Shown here: positions 1 to 7,270 of the stretch, in pieces
How the letters are laid out: every line of letters starts with the position of its first letter
Numbering within the stretch: the stretch's first letter is position 1
Notes under the pieces: model-generated
The model's database searches: none
The model's input: the letters and a program-made list of their open reading frames with translations, nothing else
What the model was told of the DNA's origin: nothing
Position numbers and translations under genes: made by a program
Assembly: GCA_050014355.1 (NCBI GenBank)
Contig: JBEKDL010000004.1
Location: forward strand, 1-64,000
From: Fen-1077 sp050014355
GTDB lineage: Bacteria > Chloroflexota > Dehalococcoidia > Dehalococcoidales > RBG-16-60-22
Length of the DNA stretch: 64,000 nucleotides
Direction: 5' to 3'

Positions 1-769
1 GCTTGCTTAGCTTGGCGCGGTCAGGCCCGAGTATCATCGGGTGATGGATGTACAGCGGTGGTTCGTAGCCGAGAGCCTGGTACATGAAAAGGTGCCTGGG
101 CGTGCTGGAAATCCACTCTTCGGCGCGGATGACATGGCTGATTTCCATCGCGTGGTCGTCGACGACGTTGGCCAGGTGATACGTCGGATAGCCGTCTGAT
201 TTCAGCATCACGAAATCGTCGATAGTGCTGTTCTCAAAGACGACATCGCCGTAGATGAGGTCATGGAACTTCGTCTGCCCGTCAAGGGGCACTTTAAAGC
301 GTACGACCGGTTTAATACCTGCGGCTTTATACTGTTCGCACTCCTGACGACTTAAATTGCGGCAGCGGCGGTCGTAGCCCGGCGGCTGCTTGCGGGCGAC
401 CTGTTCCTTGCGCATCTCTTCGAGGCGCCCGGGCGAGCAATAGCAATAGTAAGCGTTGCCCTGCGCGATCAGCCTTTCCGCGGTTTCCCGGTAAAGGTGC
501 AGTCGCTGTGATTGGAAATAAGGCCCGTAACCACCTCCCACTTCCGGGCCTTCGTCCCAGTCCAATTCCAGCCATCTTAGCGCCTCCATCATATTCTCCA
601 CAGCGCCTTCCACTTTGCGTTCCACGTCCGTGTCCTCGATGCGCAGGACAAACGTGCCGCCATAGTGCCTGGCCATGAGATAATCGAACATAGCGGTGCG
701 GATGTTCCCAACGTGGGGGTGCCCGGTGGGGCTGGGAGCAAAGCGTACTCTGACAGGTTTATCAATCAT
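1..769 (-). CDS. gltX: Glutamyl-tRNA synthetase (partial, C-terminus outside window)
   Basis: This gene charges tRNA-Glu (and possibly tRNA-Gln) with glutamate in the cytoplasm. The protein begins MIDKPVRVRFAPSPTG at the ATG read from 769 and shows the class I signature APSPTG-HPHVGN (the HIGH-type motif) within the first 20 residues, followed by the catalytic core with RIEDTD. The frame is open to the left edge, where it stops at LSK, the start of the KLSK(R) motif, so roughly the first half (about 256 residues) is visible. It is transcribed leftward, divergent from the ABM-domain gene. Identification by motif is secure; discriminating versus non-discriminating specificity cannot be judged. 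Confidence 0.95.
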   Translation of the reverse strand, partial: MIDKPVRVRFAPSPTGHPHVGNIRTAMFDYLMARHYGGTFVLRIEDTDVERKVEGAVENMMEALRWLELDWDEGPEVGGGYGPYFQSQRLHLYRETAERLIAQGNAYYCYCSPGRLEEMRKEQVARKQPPGYDRRCRNLSRQECEQYKAAGIKPVVRFKVPLDGQTKFHDLIYGDVVFENSTIDDFVMLKSDGYPTYHLANVVDDHAMEISHVIRAEEWISSTPRHLFMYQALGYEPPLYIHHPMILGPDRAKLSK

Positions 770-891
770 CAGTTACCACCTTTTTACTCAACTATTCTAG
801 CATAAGTTGCACAAAGAGTGTGATTAAAGTACTATCGTTACCAAGCGTGGTCAGAATATAATAAAAACAAATTAAAGCGCGTTCGGAGGGT

Positions 892-1461
892 ATGCCCATG
901 GAGGAAAAGGATACGGTAATCAATCGAGGAAAAACAGTCACGGTGGTCATCAGCCGCCGCGTATTCCCGGGACACGAGCGCGAGTATGATGAATGGGTGC
1001 GCAAGATGGTAGCTGCCGCTACAGAAGCCCCCGGCAATACCGGCGCGACGATTCTCGTCCCGGAGCACGGCAAGCAGGGCCCGCACTACCTCGTCCTGCG
1101 CTTTGCCGATGAAAAGTCCACGCTGCAGTGGGAAACTTCTTATATCCGCCAGAAGCTTTCGCACGAGGCGGATGCCTTTTCCGTGAGGAGCCGGCAGGAG
1201 GCCACCGGGCTGGAGACCTGGTTTTATTTGCCGGACAACCCTGAGCTGGCGCCGCCGCCGCCATGGAAGATATTCCTGATTACAACCCTGGCGGTGTACA
1301 TAGCTTCATCTATTATCGTACCGATTCAGGGACGGCTCGAAAACTGGCCCTTTTTGCTAGGAAATATCTTGTCCTCGATACTCGTAGTAGGGTCGTTGAC
1401 CTGGGGGTTAATGCCCTTGTTGAGCCGCTACGTTTTCCGCAAGTGGCTATACCGGGACTAA
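892..1461 (+). CDS. Antibiotic-biosynthesis-monooxygenase-domain membrane protein
   Basis: The 189-residue protein has an N-terminal ABM-like (dimeric ferredoxin-like alpha/beta barrel) domain at about residues 15-110, with the pattern VTVVISRRVFPGHEREY and a later WF-YLPD segment. It ends in two or three hydrophobic segments (about 125-145 and 155-180). Proteins of this layout are widespread and mostly uncharacterised; the ABM fold is used by small oxygenases and haem-degrading enzymes, but membrane-anchored members have no agreed substrate. The start at 892 has GGAGGG just upstream; an in-frame ATG two codons later (898) is an alternative. A TATAAT lies at 857-862 without a clear -35. Function not assigned. 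Confidence 0.75.
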   Translation: MPMEEKDTVINRGKTVTVVISRRVFPGHEREYDEWVRKMVAAATEAPGNTGATILVPEHGKQGPHYLVLRFADEKSTLQWETSYIRQKLSHEADAFSVRSRQEATGLETWFYLPDNPELAPPPPWKIFLITTLAVYIASSIIVPIQGRLENWPFLLGNILSSILVVGSLTWGLMPLLSRYVFRKWLYRD

Positions 1462-1477
1462 GCTAAAAGTACAGACT

Positions 1478-2647
1478 TTATCTAGTTCGGGCGGGAGGCG
1501 CCTGTTCAGACTTGAGCGCTTCGTCCGCTTTCTTGAGCCAGTCCGGTATCTGAATATGCTGCGGGCACTTCGTGAGGCATTCGCCGCATTCCTCGCATTT
1601 ATCAGCGCGGGCCTCCGGTTTCATAAACGGTCCGTTATACATGCGGCGTGACACGGCCATATCTTCGTAAATAATCCCGTCATTATAAAATTGAAAGATT
1701 CGCGGTATGTCCACCCCGTGGGGGCACGGCTGGCAGTATTTGCAGTCGGTGCAAGGCACCGGGGCCATGCCGCGGTAGGCTTTACGCACGCGGGCGATAA
1801 GCTTCAAATCGGCGTCCGTGAGCGTGCCGACGCTAGAGCGGCGGGCGATTTTCACGTTTTCCATCACCTGCGCCATGGCGCTCATGCCGCTTAAAGCCAC
1901 CGAGATTTCCGGCTGGTTCCAGACCCATTGCAGCGCCCATTCTACCGGCGCGAGCTTGCGATGGGCGCTTTGCCAGATTTTCGCTACGGATGCCGGGGGC
2001 TCTTTAGATAGCTTACCACCCCGCAGCGGCTCCATGACCACCACCGCCAGACCTTTGCCGGCCACATATTCCACGCCGCGGTGCCCGGCTTGGTTACTGA
2101 TATCCATGTAATTGTACATCACCTGGGCCAGCACCCAGCTATCGTAAGAGTCAATAATCTCTTTGAAGACGGGATATTTATCGTGGAAGGAGAAACCCAG
2201 GCGCCCGATGCGCCCCTGCGCTATCTGCTTTTCCGCCCACTTAAGAACGCCCAGGTCCCGCACCTTTATCCAGGACGACTTTTGCAGTCCGTGGAGGAGG
2301 TAGAAATCTATTTTGTCGACTTGCAGTTTTTGCAGCTGGTCATCCAGGATACGGTCGAAGTCTTCAGCCTTGGTGACCACCATGGCGGGCAGCTTGGTAG
2401 CGATTCTGACCTTGGCGCGATAGCCGTCCTTGAGCGCCTTGCCCAGCACGCGCTCGCTGTTGCCCATGTGGTACATGTAGGCCGAGTCCAGGTAGTTGAC
2501 GCCGCTATCGATAGCGTAGCGTATCATGCGGATGGCCAGAGCTTCATCGATGTTGGACTGGTCCCCGTTAATTACCGGCAGGCGCATACAGCCGAAGCCC
2601 AGGGCCGATACCTTCCAGTCCAGCTTACCGAATCTGCGATACTGCAT
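1478..2647 (-). CDS. Aldo/keto reductase with C-terminal ferredoxin domain
   Basis: A 389-residue NAD(P)H-type oxidoreductase. Residues 1-270 form the AKR TIM barrel: the start MQYRRFGKLDWKVSALGFG, the catalytic Asp and Tyr in YLDSAYMYH and the Lys in IATKLP are visible. The last 110 residues carry two cysteine clusters, CTDCKYCQPCP and CEECGECLTKCP, as in the 4Fe-4S-bearing AKR subfamily common in anaerobes. The cluster suggests electron exchange with ferredoxin or another redox protein; the substrate is unknown. It stands alone, with its 3' end facing the ABM-domain gene 16 bp away. Confidence 0.88.
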   Translation of the reverse strand: MQYRRFGKLDWKVSALGFGCMRLPVINGDQSNIDEALAIRMIRYAIDSGVNYLDSAYMYHMGNSERVLGKALKDGYRAKVRIATKLPAMVVTKAEDFDRILDDQLQKLQVDKIDFYLLHGLQKSSWIKVRDLGVLKWAEKQIAQGRIGRLGFSFHDKYPVFKEIIDSYDSWVLAQVMYNYMDISNQAGHRGVEYVAGKGLAVVVMEPLRGGKLSKEPPASVAKIWQSAHRKLAPVEWALQWVWNQPEISVALSGMSAMAQVMENVKIARRSSVGTLTDADLKLIARVRKAYRGMAPVPCTDCKYCQPCPHGVDIPRIFQFYNDGIIYEDMAVSRRMYNGPFMKPEARADKCEECGECLTKCPQHIQIPDWLKKADEALKSEQAPPARTR

Positions 2648-2754
2648 AGTCTATACTCCTGAAAAAACGTGAGCTATCACGATATATCTAATTAATATTT
2701 TGCCACTTTTAATTTGGGGATGCAAATAGCAGAATATCATCTGTCTTGAGGAAT

Positions 2755-3651
2755 CTAGCTTATATTCTTTAGCGCCCGCTCTAAATCCTCGGGCAAAGGT
2801 GATTCAAACTCCACCCACTCACCCGTTGAAGGTAATTTGAAGCCTATTTTGCCGGCGTGCAGGAACTGCCGCGCTATATGGGGTGACGGCACGCCATAGG
2901 TGGCGTCGCCCACCACGGGAAAGCCGATAGCCGCCAGGTGCACCCTTATCTGGTGGGTGCGCCCCGTCTCCGGCTTAATCTCCAGCAGAGTGTAATCGCC
3001 GAGGTATTTAATCACGCGGTACTCCGTACGTGCTTCCCTTCCCTTCTCGACCACCGCCATGCGCTGGCGGTGCCGTGGGTCCCGCCCGATATTTGCCTCG
3101 ATGATGCCGGCCTCCGGCGTAAGCCGACCCTTCACCAGCACCTTGTAATATTTGTTTACCGCGCGGGACTTGAACTGCGCCGCAAGGTTGGCTTGCGCCA
3201 GGCGGTTTTTAGCCACGATAATCAGCCCGGACGTGTCCTTATCCAGCCGGTGCACTATCCCCGGACGTCCCGATTCATCGGTTGCCGCCAGCGCGGGCAG
3301 ATGATTGAGGACGGCGTTCACCAGCGTATGCTCCGGGTGCCCCGGCGCCGGGTGCACCGCCAGCCCAGCCGGTTTATCTATGACCATAAGGTCGCTGTCT
3401 TCGTAGATAATCTTGAGCGGAATGTCCTCTGGGGTCAAATGCGAGGGAGCTTCAGGCGGAATGGTGAAATCTATACGGTCGCCGGCATTCAGTCTGGCGC
3501 TGGCCCGCGCGGCACGCCCGTTGACGGTAACCAGGCCATCGGCGATTAGTTTCTGGGCGTGGGTGCGGGAAAGCTCCGGGCACGTCTCACCGAGGTACTT
3601 GTCCAGGCGGGCTCCCGGCTTATCTGCTATTAAGTCATAGCGCCTTTTCAT
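2755..3651 (-). CDS. rluD: 23S rRNA pseudouridine synthase, RluD family
   Basis: It isomerises uridines to pseudouridine in large-subunit rRNA. An N-terminal S4 RNA-binding domain (about residues 10-70) precedes the catalytic domain with GRPGIVHRLDKDTSGL, which contains the catalytic Asp of the RluA/RluD family. The frame is open to 3690, but the start at 3651 (MKRRYDLIADKPG) forms an ATGA overlap with the lspA stop, which is the usual arrangement here and gives about 298 residues, normal for RluD. It is the last gene of the dksA-like/lspA/rluD operon. RluD versus another RluA-family member is not certain. Confidence 0.9.
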   Translation of the reverse strand: MKRRYDLIADKPGARLDKYLGETCPELSRTHAQKLIADGLVTVNGRAARASARLNAGDRIDFTIPPEAPSHLTPEDIPLKIIYEDSDLMVIDKPAGLAVHPAPGHPEHTLVNAVLNHLPALAATDESGRPGIVHRLDKDTSGLIIVAKNRLAQANLAAQFKSRAVNKYYKVLVKGRLTPEAGIIEANIGRDPRHRQRMAVVEKGREARTEYRVIKYLGDYTLLEIKPETGRTHQIRVHLAAIGFPVVGDATYGVPSPHIARQFLHAGKIGFKLPSTGEWVEFESPLPEDLERALKNIS

Positions 3652-4151
3652 TCCTGAATCTTCGCCCGGTCGGCCATGAAAATAAGGCAATATGCCAGAA
3701 TAATCACGCCGATGGTCACCGAGGCATCAGAAAGATTAAACACCGGCCAGAGCTTTAAATCGATAAAATCCGTGACCTGCCCCACGCGGAGACGGTCGAT
3801 GAGATTGCCGATAGTGCCGCCCAGAATCAGACCGACACCCAGGCGCACCAGTATTTTATCGATAAATGGCCACCGGTTGCGCAGGCCAAAAACGAGGAAA
3901 AGCAGGACAAAGATGCCGATGAAATCAACGACAATCAGCGCGTGGGTATGGCCTTTGAAGATACCGAAGGCTGCGCCAGTATTTTGCACACGGATTATCC
4001 GGAACAGCCCGGCATCCCATAGGACCCCACCCACTTGCAGGTGTGTTCTAATCCAGAGTTTAATTAGCTGGTCGGCAGCAATTACCACCAGCACGACAGC
4101 GGCGAAGAACAGGTCCCGCCGATTAAATCGCCTATGGTTTACTTCTTCCAT
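3648..4151 (-). CDS. lspA: Lipoprotein signal peptidase (signal peptidase II)
   Basis: An integral membrane aspartyl protease that removes the signal peptide from diacylated prolipoproteins. The 167-residue protein has four hydrophobic segments and the family motifs NTGAAFGIF, GGTIGNLIDRL, VTDFIDL and FNLSDASV, the last two carrying the two catalytic aspartates. It overlaps the upstream zinc-finger gene by 20 bp and rluD by 4 bp, so the three are one transcript. Its substrates in this window would include PstS, the ZnuA-like protein and the Gln-rich lipoprotein, after lipidation by Lgt (52999-53787). Confidence 0.95.
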   Translation of the reverse strand: MEEVNHRRFNRRDLFFAAVVLVVIAADQLIKLWIRTHLQVGGVLWDAGLFRIIRVQNTGAAFGIFKGHTHALIVVDFIGIFVLLFLVFGLRNRWPFIDKILVRLGVGLILGGTIGNLIDRLRVGQVTDFIDLKLWPVFNLSDASVTIGVIILAYCLIFMADRAKIQE

Positions 4152-4506
4152 TCTTCGCTAGCAGCGCTTTACAATTCATACATAAACTTGCCTGCGGCCG
4201 GACTTCCAATCTCTCCGGGTCAATTGGCTGACCGCAGTTTTCACATAGCCCGTATTTACCCTTCTCAAATTTCTCCAGAGCGTGCTCCACCGCGGCAAGC
4301 TCCTGGCGGATACGATTTTCGAGTGTGAGCCGCTTCTCCAGCTCGAGCGTCTCCGTGGCTTCTTCCTCCCTCTTGCCAAAAGGACTGCCCTCCCGGCGCT
4401 CCTCGGAACTGGACGCGCTGGTCTGTACCTGCAACAGCTCGCTGGCCAGGCGTTTGTGTTCGTTCGCCAGCTGTTCCTGTATATGTTTGTACTTGGTAGC
4501 TATCAT
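4132..4506 (-). CDS. DksA/TraR-type C4 zinc-finger protein
   Basis: A protein of about 124 residues with a long charged helical N-terminal half (coiled-coil-like, about residues 5-80) and a C-terminal C4 zinc finger, CENC-x17-CMNC. This is the layout of the DksA/TraR superfamily (YteA-type in Gram-positives), which acts in the RNA polymerase secondary channel; that role is inferred from the family. The frame opens at 4518, but the ATG at 4506 has GGAGGT four bases upstream, whereas the upstream ATG has no ribosome-binding site, so I choose 4506. First gene of the operon with lspA and rluD. Confidence 0.82.
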   Translation of the reverse strand: MIATKYKHIQEQLANEHKRLASELLQVQTSASSSEERREGSPFGKREEEATETLELEKRLTLENRIRQELAAVEHALEKFEKGKYGLCENCGQPIDPERLEVRPQASLCMNCKALLAKNGRSKP

Positions 4507-4518
4507 CTCTACCTCCAT

Positions 4519-4949
4519 CCGCCTGACTTATAGGTTTGAGAAAGGCTTAAAAACTATCCAATCCCGCTATTATATAAACGTGTATTAACCACTAAAACTG
4601 AAAATTACGGTTGAAAAAACTGCAGGTTAGTTAAAGAAAGTCATTAACTGCCCGTTGGCGTTCGCCGGTCTGTAATGCCGGCGGTTTAAGGGTACGAGTA
4701 AAACTCTAAATTCCATCGCTAATGAAGGACAGGACATACCATCACTATAACCCATTTATTCCATTTGGTCAATGGTTTTCGGGGACTTTTTTTAAAGTTT
4801 GGTGTCTGCACCCACGGACAATAGGTAATATCCATCTCCGCCCGTCAGCAGCCAGGATGTAGTATCTAAATCAGAGTCAAGGGAATCAATAAATCGAATA
4901 TTTACTGTGATGGCATCCGTCACCCGGAATGCCAGGAACGGACTGTACC
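4519..4949. other. Intergenic region without identifiable gene
   Basis: About 430 bp separate the divergent zinc-finger operon and the coiled-coil gene. I see no convincing reading frame. A 6-bp GC stem (CGCCGG at 4663-4668 with CCGGCG at 4678-4683, 9-nt loop) and a weak CCATT/AATGG hairpin followed by TTTT (4761-4779) are present. Promoters for both flanking genes should lie here, but none stands out. A small RNA is possible and not supported. Confidence 0.4.
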
Positions 4950-5477
4950 ATGAAAAAAGAGACACCACTAAAAGGTAATAATCAGAAAGTTAATGTTCCC
5001 TCCCATTCTCCCCACCTAAGCGCCGGGACACCGGTTAAACAAAATCCTGCACCACATTTGCCGGGTGCCAGCTTGAGTAAGGAAGAACTGACCAGCCTCA
5101 AAGATGCTTCCGCTGCCGTGCATCAAATAAAGATTAGCGCCCAGCGTGAACTGGAACTGGCCCGGAAAATGAGAGACGATGCCCGGAGATACCAGCAAGA
5201 AACGGCTACCAGAGCCCGCAGCGATGCCCAGCAGCTTATCCTCCGCACACGCCTGGCCACCCAGAGAGAAACCGAAGAGCTTATCCGCCAGGCGAGCGAA
5301 GAAATTCAAAAAGTCCTGGCGGATATCAGGATGATACGCATCATGGCCCAGGAAGAACTGGCCGCTCAAAGGAAATTTACCGATGCCGCCCGGCTCCGCT
5401 CGATGTCCATAGAGATTCAACACGGGGCTGAAAAACCCGAGGCTAAAAGGAAAAGGCAGCTGGCCGAGGTCAAGTGA
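4950..5477 (+). CDS. Hypothetical coiled-coil protein
   Basis: A 175-residue soluble protein with a disordered, Pro/Ser/Thr-rich first 45 residues and then an almost continuous charged alpha helix rich in Ala, Arg, Glu and Gln (about residues 50-165). The helix resembles DivIVA tails or ATP-synthase b-subunit stalks in composition only; no DivIVA N-terminal motif is present. The start at 4950 follows AGGAACGG by about ten bases; an in-frame ATG at 4929 would add seven residues. Function not assigned; a scaffold or polar-growth role is speculation. Confidence 0.65.
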   Translation: MKKETPLKGNNQKVNVPSHSPHLSAGTPVKQNPAPHLPGASLSKEELTSLKDASAAVHQIKISAQRELELARKMRDDARRYQQETATRARSDAQQLILRTRLATQRETEELIRQASEEIQKVLADIRMIRIMAQEELAAQRKFTDAARLRSMSIEIQHGAEKPEAKRKRQLAEVK

Positions 5478-5590
5478 CGCCCCACTCCCTACAATCCAAT
5501 AGCACTCTTAATCCGAAAGATTAAACGGAAATTCATCTTTTCCATCATCTTTGTTCAATCTTATCCGGCGTATCCGTTGAACGTTCCTTT

Positions 5591-5619
5591 TTGCAGCGCT
5601 TGATTTCCTGATGTAAAAT
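5591..5619 (+). promoter_or_regulatory. Sigma70-type promoter for lipoprotein/YggS pair
   Basis: TTGCAG (5591-5596) and TAAAAT (5614-5619) are separated by exactly 17 bp. The predicted start point near 5626 leaves a leader of about 28 nt before the ATG at 5654 with its GGAGGT. Confidence 0.6.
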
Positions 5620-5653
5620 AGTAAATAATGAGGTAGGTTGATTGGAGGTGAGT

Positions 5654-5965
5654 ATGAGAAGATGGCAGGCTTTATCAATCATTCTTTTACTCGTTTCTCT
5701 GCCAGTGCTATCGTCATGTGAATTACTCGGCATCGGCGGGAAATCCAAAGAACAGCAATATTTAGAGCAACAACTTCAAATTATGCAGCAACAACAGGCG
5801 GCCGCCCAGAAAGCGCAGGATGAATACTACCAGGCTTTGCAAAAAGGGCTGGAGGATTACTCGAAACAATTGCAGGAATATCAGCAGGCGCAACTGCAGC
5901 AGCAAATGCAGGCCATTCAGCAGCAACAACAACAGCAACAACAGCAGGAGATTCCTTACAATTAG
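5654..5965 (+). CDS. Gln-rich coiled-coil lipoprotein
   Basis: A protein of 103 residues. It opens with a lipoprotein signal peptide (MRRWQ, a hydrophobic stretch, then lipobox VLSSC), so it is probably lipidated by Lgt, cleaved by LspA and anchored outside the membrane. The mature part is dominated by Gln, Ala and Tyr, predicted helical, ending in a run of ten or more Gln encoded by mixed CAG/CAA codons (about 5920-5950). The TTG at 5642 is in frame, but GGAGGT four bases before 5654 favours the ATG. The stop overlaps the next gene. Poly-Gln tracts can change length by slippage. No function assigned. Confidence 0.7.
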   Translation: MRRWQALSIILLLVSLPVLSSCELLGIGGKSKEQQYLEQQLQIMQQQQAAAQKAQDEYYQALQKGLEDYSKQLQEYQQAQLQQQMQAIQQQQQQQQQQEIPYN

Positions 5966-6635
5966 GCAAAACATTAAACAGATACTTGGCGAGCTGCCCG
6001 ATGGCGTCCTGCTGGTGGCAGCCGCCAAGACCAGAGAACCCCGGGAAATCATGGAAGCCGCTGCCGCCGGTATTGAAATCATCGGCGAAAACTACCTCCA
6101 GGAAGCGGAAATAGCCCACCAGGCAATCGGCAATCAGGTCAAATGGCACTTTATCGGGCATCTCCAGAAGAACAAAGTTAAAAAGGCCGTAGCTATATTC
6201 GACATGATAGAGACGGTCGATTCTCTGGAAATCGCCGCCGAAATCAATAAAAGGTGCGCCCAGCTCGGTAAAACCCTGCCCGTATTAATCGAGATAAATA
6301 GCGGGCGTGAACCGCAGAAGTCCGGCGTATACCCGGAAAACGCCGAAGCCCTTATCACCAGCCTTTCCTCTCTATCTAATATCCGCGTCATGGGTTTAAT
6401 GACTATGGGCCCGCCGGTCAGCCAGGTGGAGGAGTTCCGGTCCTTTTTCCGCGAAACAAGGCAGTTATTCGAAAAGATAAAAAGGCTCACTATTCCCAAC
6501 GTGGAGATGAAATACCTCTCGATGGGCATGACGGATTCCTACAAAATTGCCCTTGAAGAAGGCGCCAATATCATCCGGCTGGGTAATAAAATCTTCGGCG
6601 AAAGGGCTCGAGGCAGCCGGGCTGAAACCGACTGA
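5961..6635 (+). CDS. YggS/PROSC-family PLP-binding protein
   Basis: A cytoplasmic PLP-binding TIM-barrel protein (PLPBP/YggS) involved in vitamin B6 homeostasis. Conserved features are VAAAKTR (the Lys binds PLP), IGENYLQEA, WHFIGHLQKNK and MGMTDSYKIALEEGAN. About 224 residues from the position where family members normally begin. No ATG, GTG or TTG lies in frame near that point: the nearest upstream is ATG 5820, which would add 47 residues translated out of frame through the Gln repeat, and the next downstream is a GTG that would delete the PLP lysine region. The ATT at 5961, overlapping the upstream TAG and 10 bases after AGGAG, is the best candidate start. Confidence 0.85.
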   Translation: MRQNIKQILGELPDGVLLVAAAKTREPREIMEAAAAGIEIIGENYLQEAEIAHQAIGNQVKWHFIGHLQKNKVKKAVAIFDMIETVDSLEIAAEINKRCAQLGKTLPVLIEINSGREPQKSGVYPENAEALITSLSSLSNIRVMGLMTMGPPVSQVEEFRSFFRETRQLFEKIKRLTIPNVEMKYLSMGMTDSYKIALEEGANIIRLGNKIFGERARGSRAETD

Positions 6636-6704
6636 AGTTTGAACGTTCACTTTTTAATTTCCGGGCCGCCCCTGGGCTCCGCCCGCAGCAATACCGGCTT
6701 TATC

Positions 6705-6733
6705 TTGACAAAAAATGCCAGCTTCTCCAGAAT
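6705..6733 (+). promoter_or_regulatory. Probable promoter of the NuoEFG-like operon
   Basis: TTGACA (6705-6710), 17-bp spacer, CAGAAT (6728-6733). The -35 is perfect and the -10 matches four of six. It lies 25 bp before the first gene of the operon. Confidence 0.5.
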
Positions 6734-6757
6734 TGAAACGAGGAGTATGTATAGATA

Positions 6758-7270
6758 ATGGTACCGGAACAGGAACAGATAAAACAGGAGGCCGGCCGGA
6801 TTTTAGCCGGCTTCAGCCGGAAAAAGGCGAATCTCATTCCGATATTGCAGAAAGTCCAGGGTAAGCTTGGCTACCTGCCGCGCGAGGCCATGACGGAAAT
6901 TGCCGCTTACCTTAAAATCCCGGCGATTGATGTCTACGGCGTGGTCACGTTTTATAATCAGTTCCGGCTCAATCCGCCGGGGCGCCATTCGATAAGGGTG
7001 TGCCTGGGAACCGCCTGCCACATGAAGGGCGGCTATATCACCCTGGATGCCTGGAAACGGCGCCTCGAGATTAGTCCCGGGGAAACCACCGCCGACCGCG
7101 AGTTCGACCTGGATACTGTCGCCTGCGTCGGCTGCTGTACGATGGCCCCGGTAACCGTGGTAGACAATAAACCGGAGGCCCAGGTCGAACCGACGAAGGT
7201 CGATGGCATTCTGCTCGCCTTCGGGCGCGAGCGTGAAGTTAAGGATAAAGAAAAAAGTGATTCTGAATGA
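6758..7270 (+). CDS. NuoE-like thioredoxin-fold [2Fe-2S] subunit
   Basis: A 170-residue small diaphorase subunit (NuoE/HndA/HymA type). The [2Fe-2S] ligands are visible as CLGTAC and, 37 residues on, CVGCC, preceded by the helical bundle ending in PREAMTEIAAYLKIPAIDVYGVVTFY. In complex I, NAD-linked hydrogenases and formate dehydrogenases this subunit partners NuoF to pass electrons from NADH. The ATG at 6758 follows GAGGAG at a long distance (about 12 bases). It is the first gene of a three-gene operon and overlaps the next. Confidence 0.9.
   Translation: MVPEQEQIKQEAGRILAGFSRKKANLIPILQKVQGKLGYLPREAMTEIAAYLKIPAIDVYGVVTFYNQFRLNPPGRHSIRVCLGTACHMKGGYITLDAWKRRLEISPGETTADREFDLDTVACVGCCTMAPVTVVDNKPEAQVEPTKVDGILLAFGREREVKDKEKSDSE

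Noticed and set aside
4663..4683. GC hairpin in the 4.5-4.9 kb gap as a terminator
   Set aside because: No T-tract follows on either strand.
5820..5960. 47-residue N-terminal extension of YggS
   Set aside because: Translation of the Gln-repeat DNA in another frame (SNNNSNNS); unlike any YggS N-terminus.
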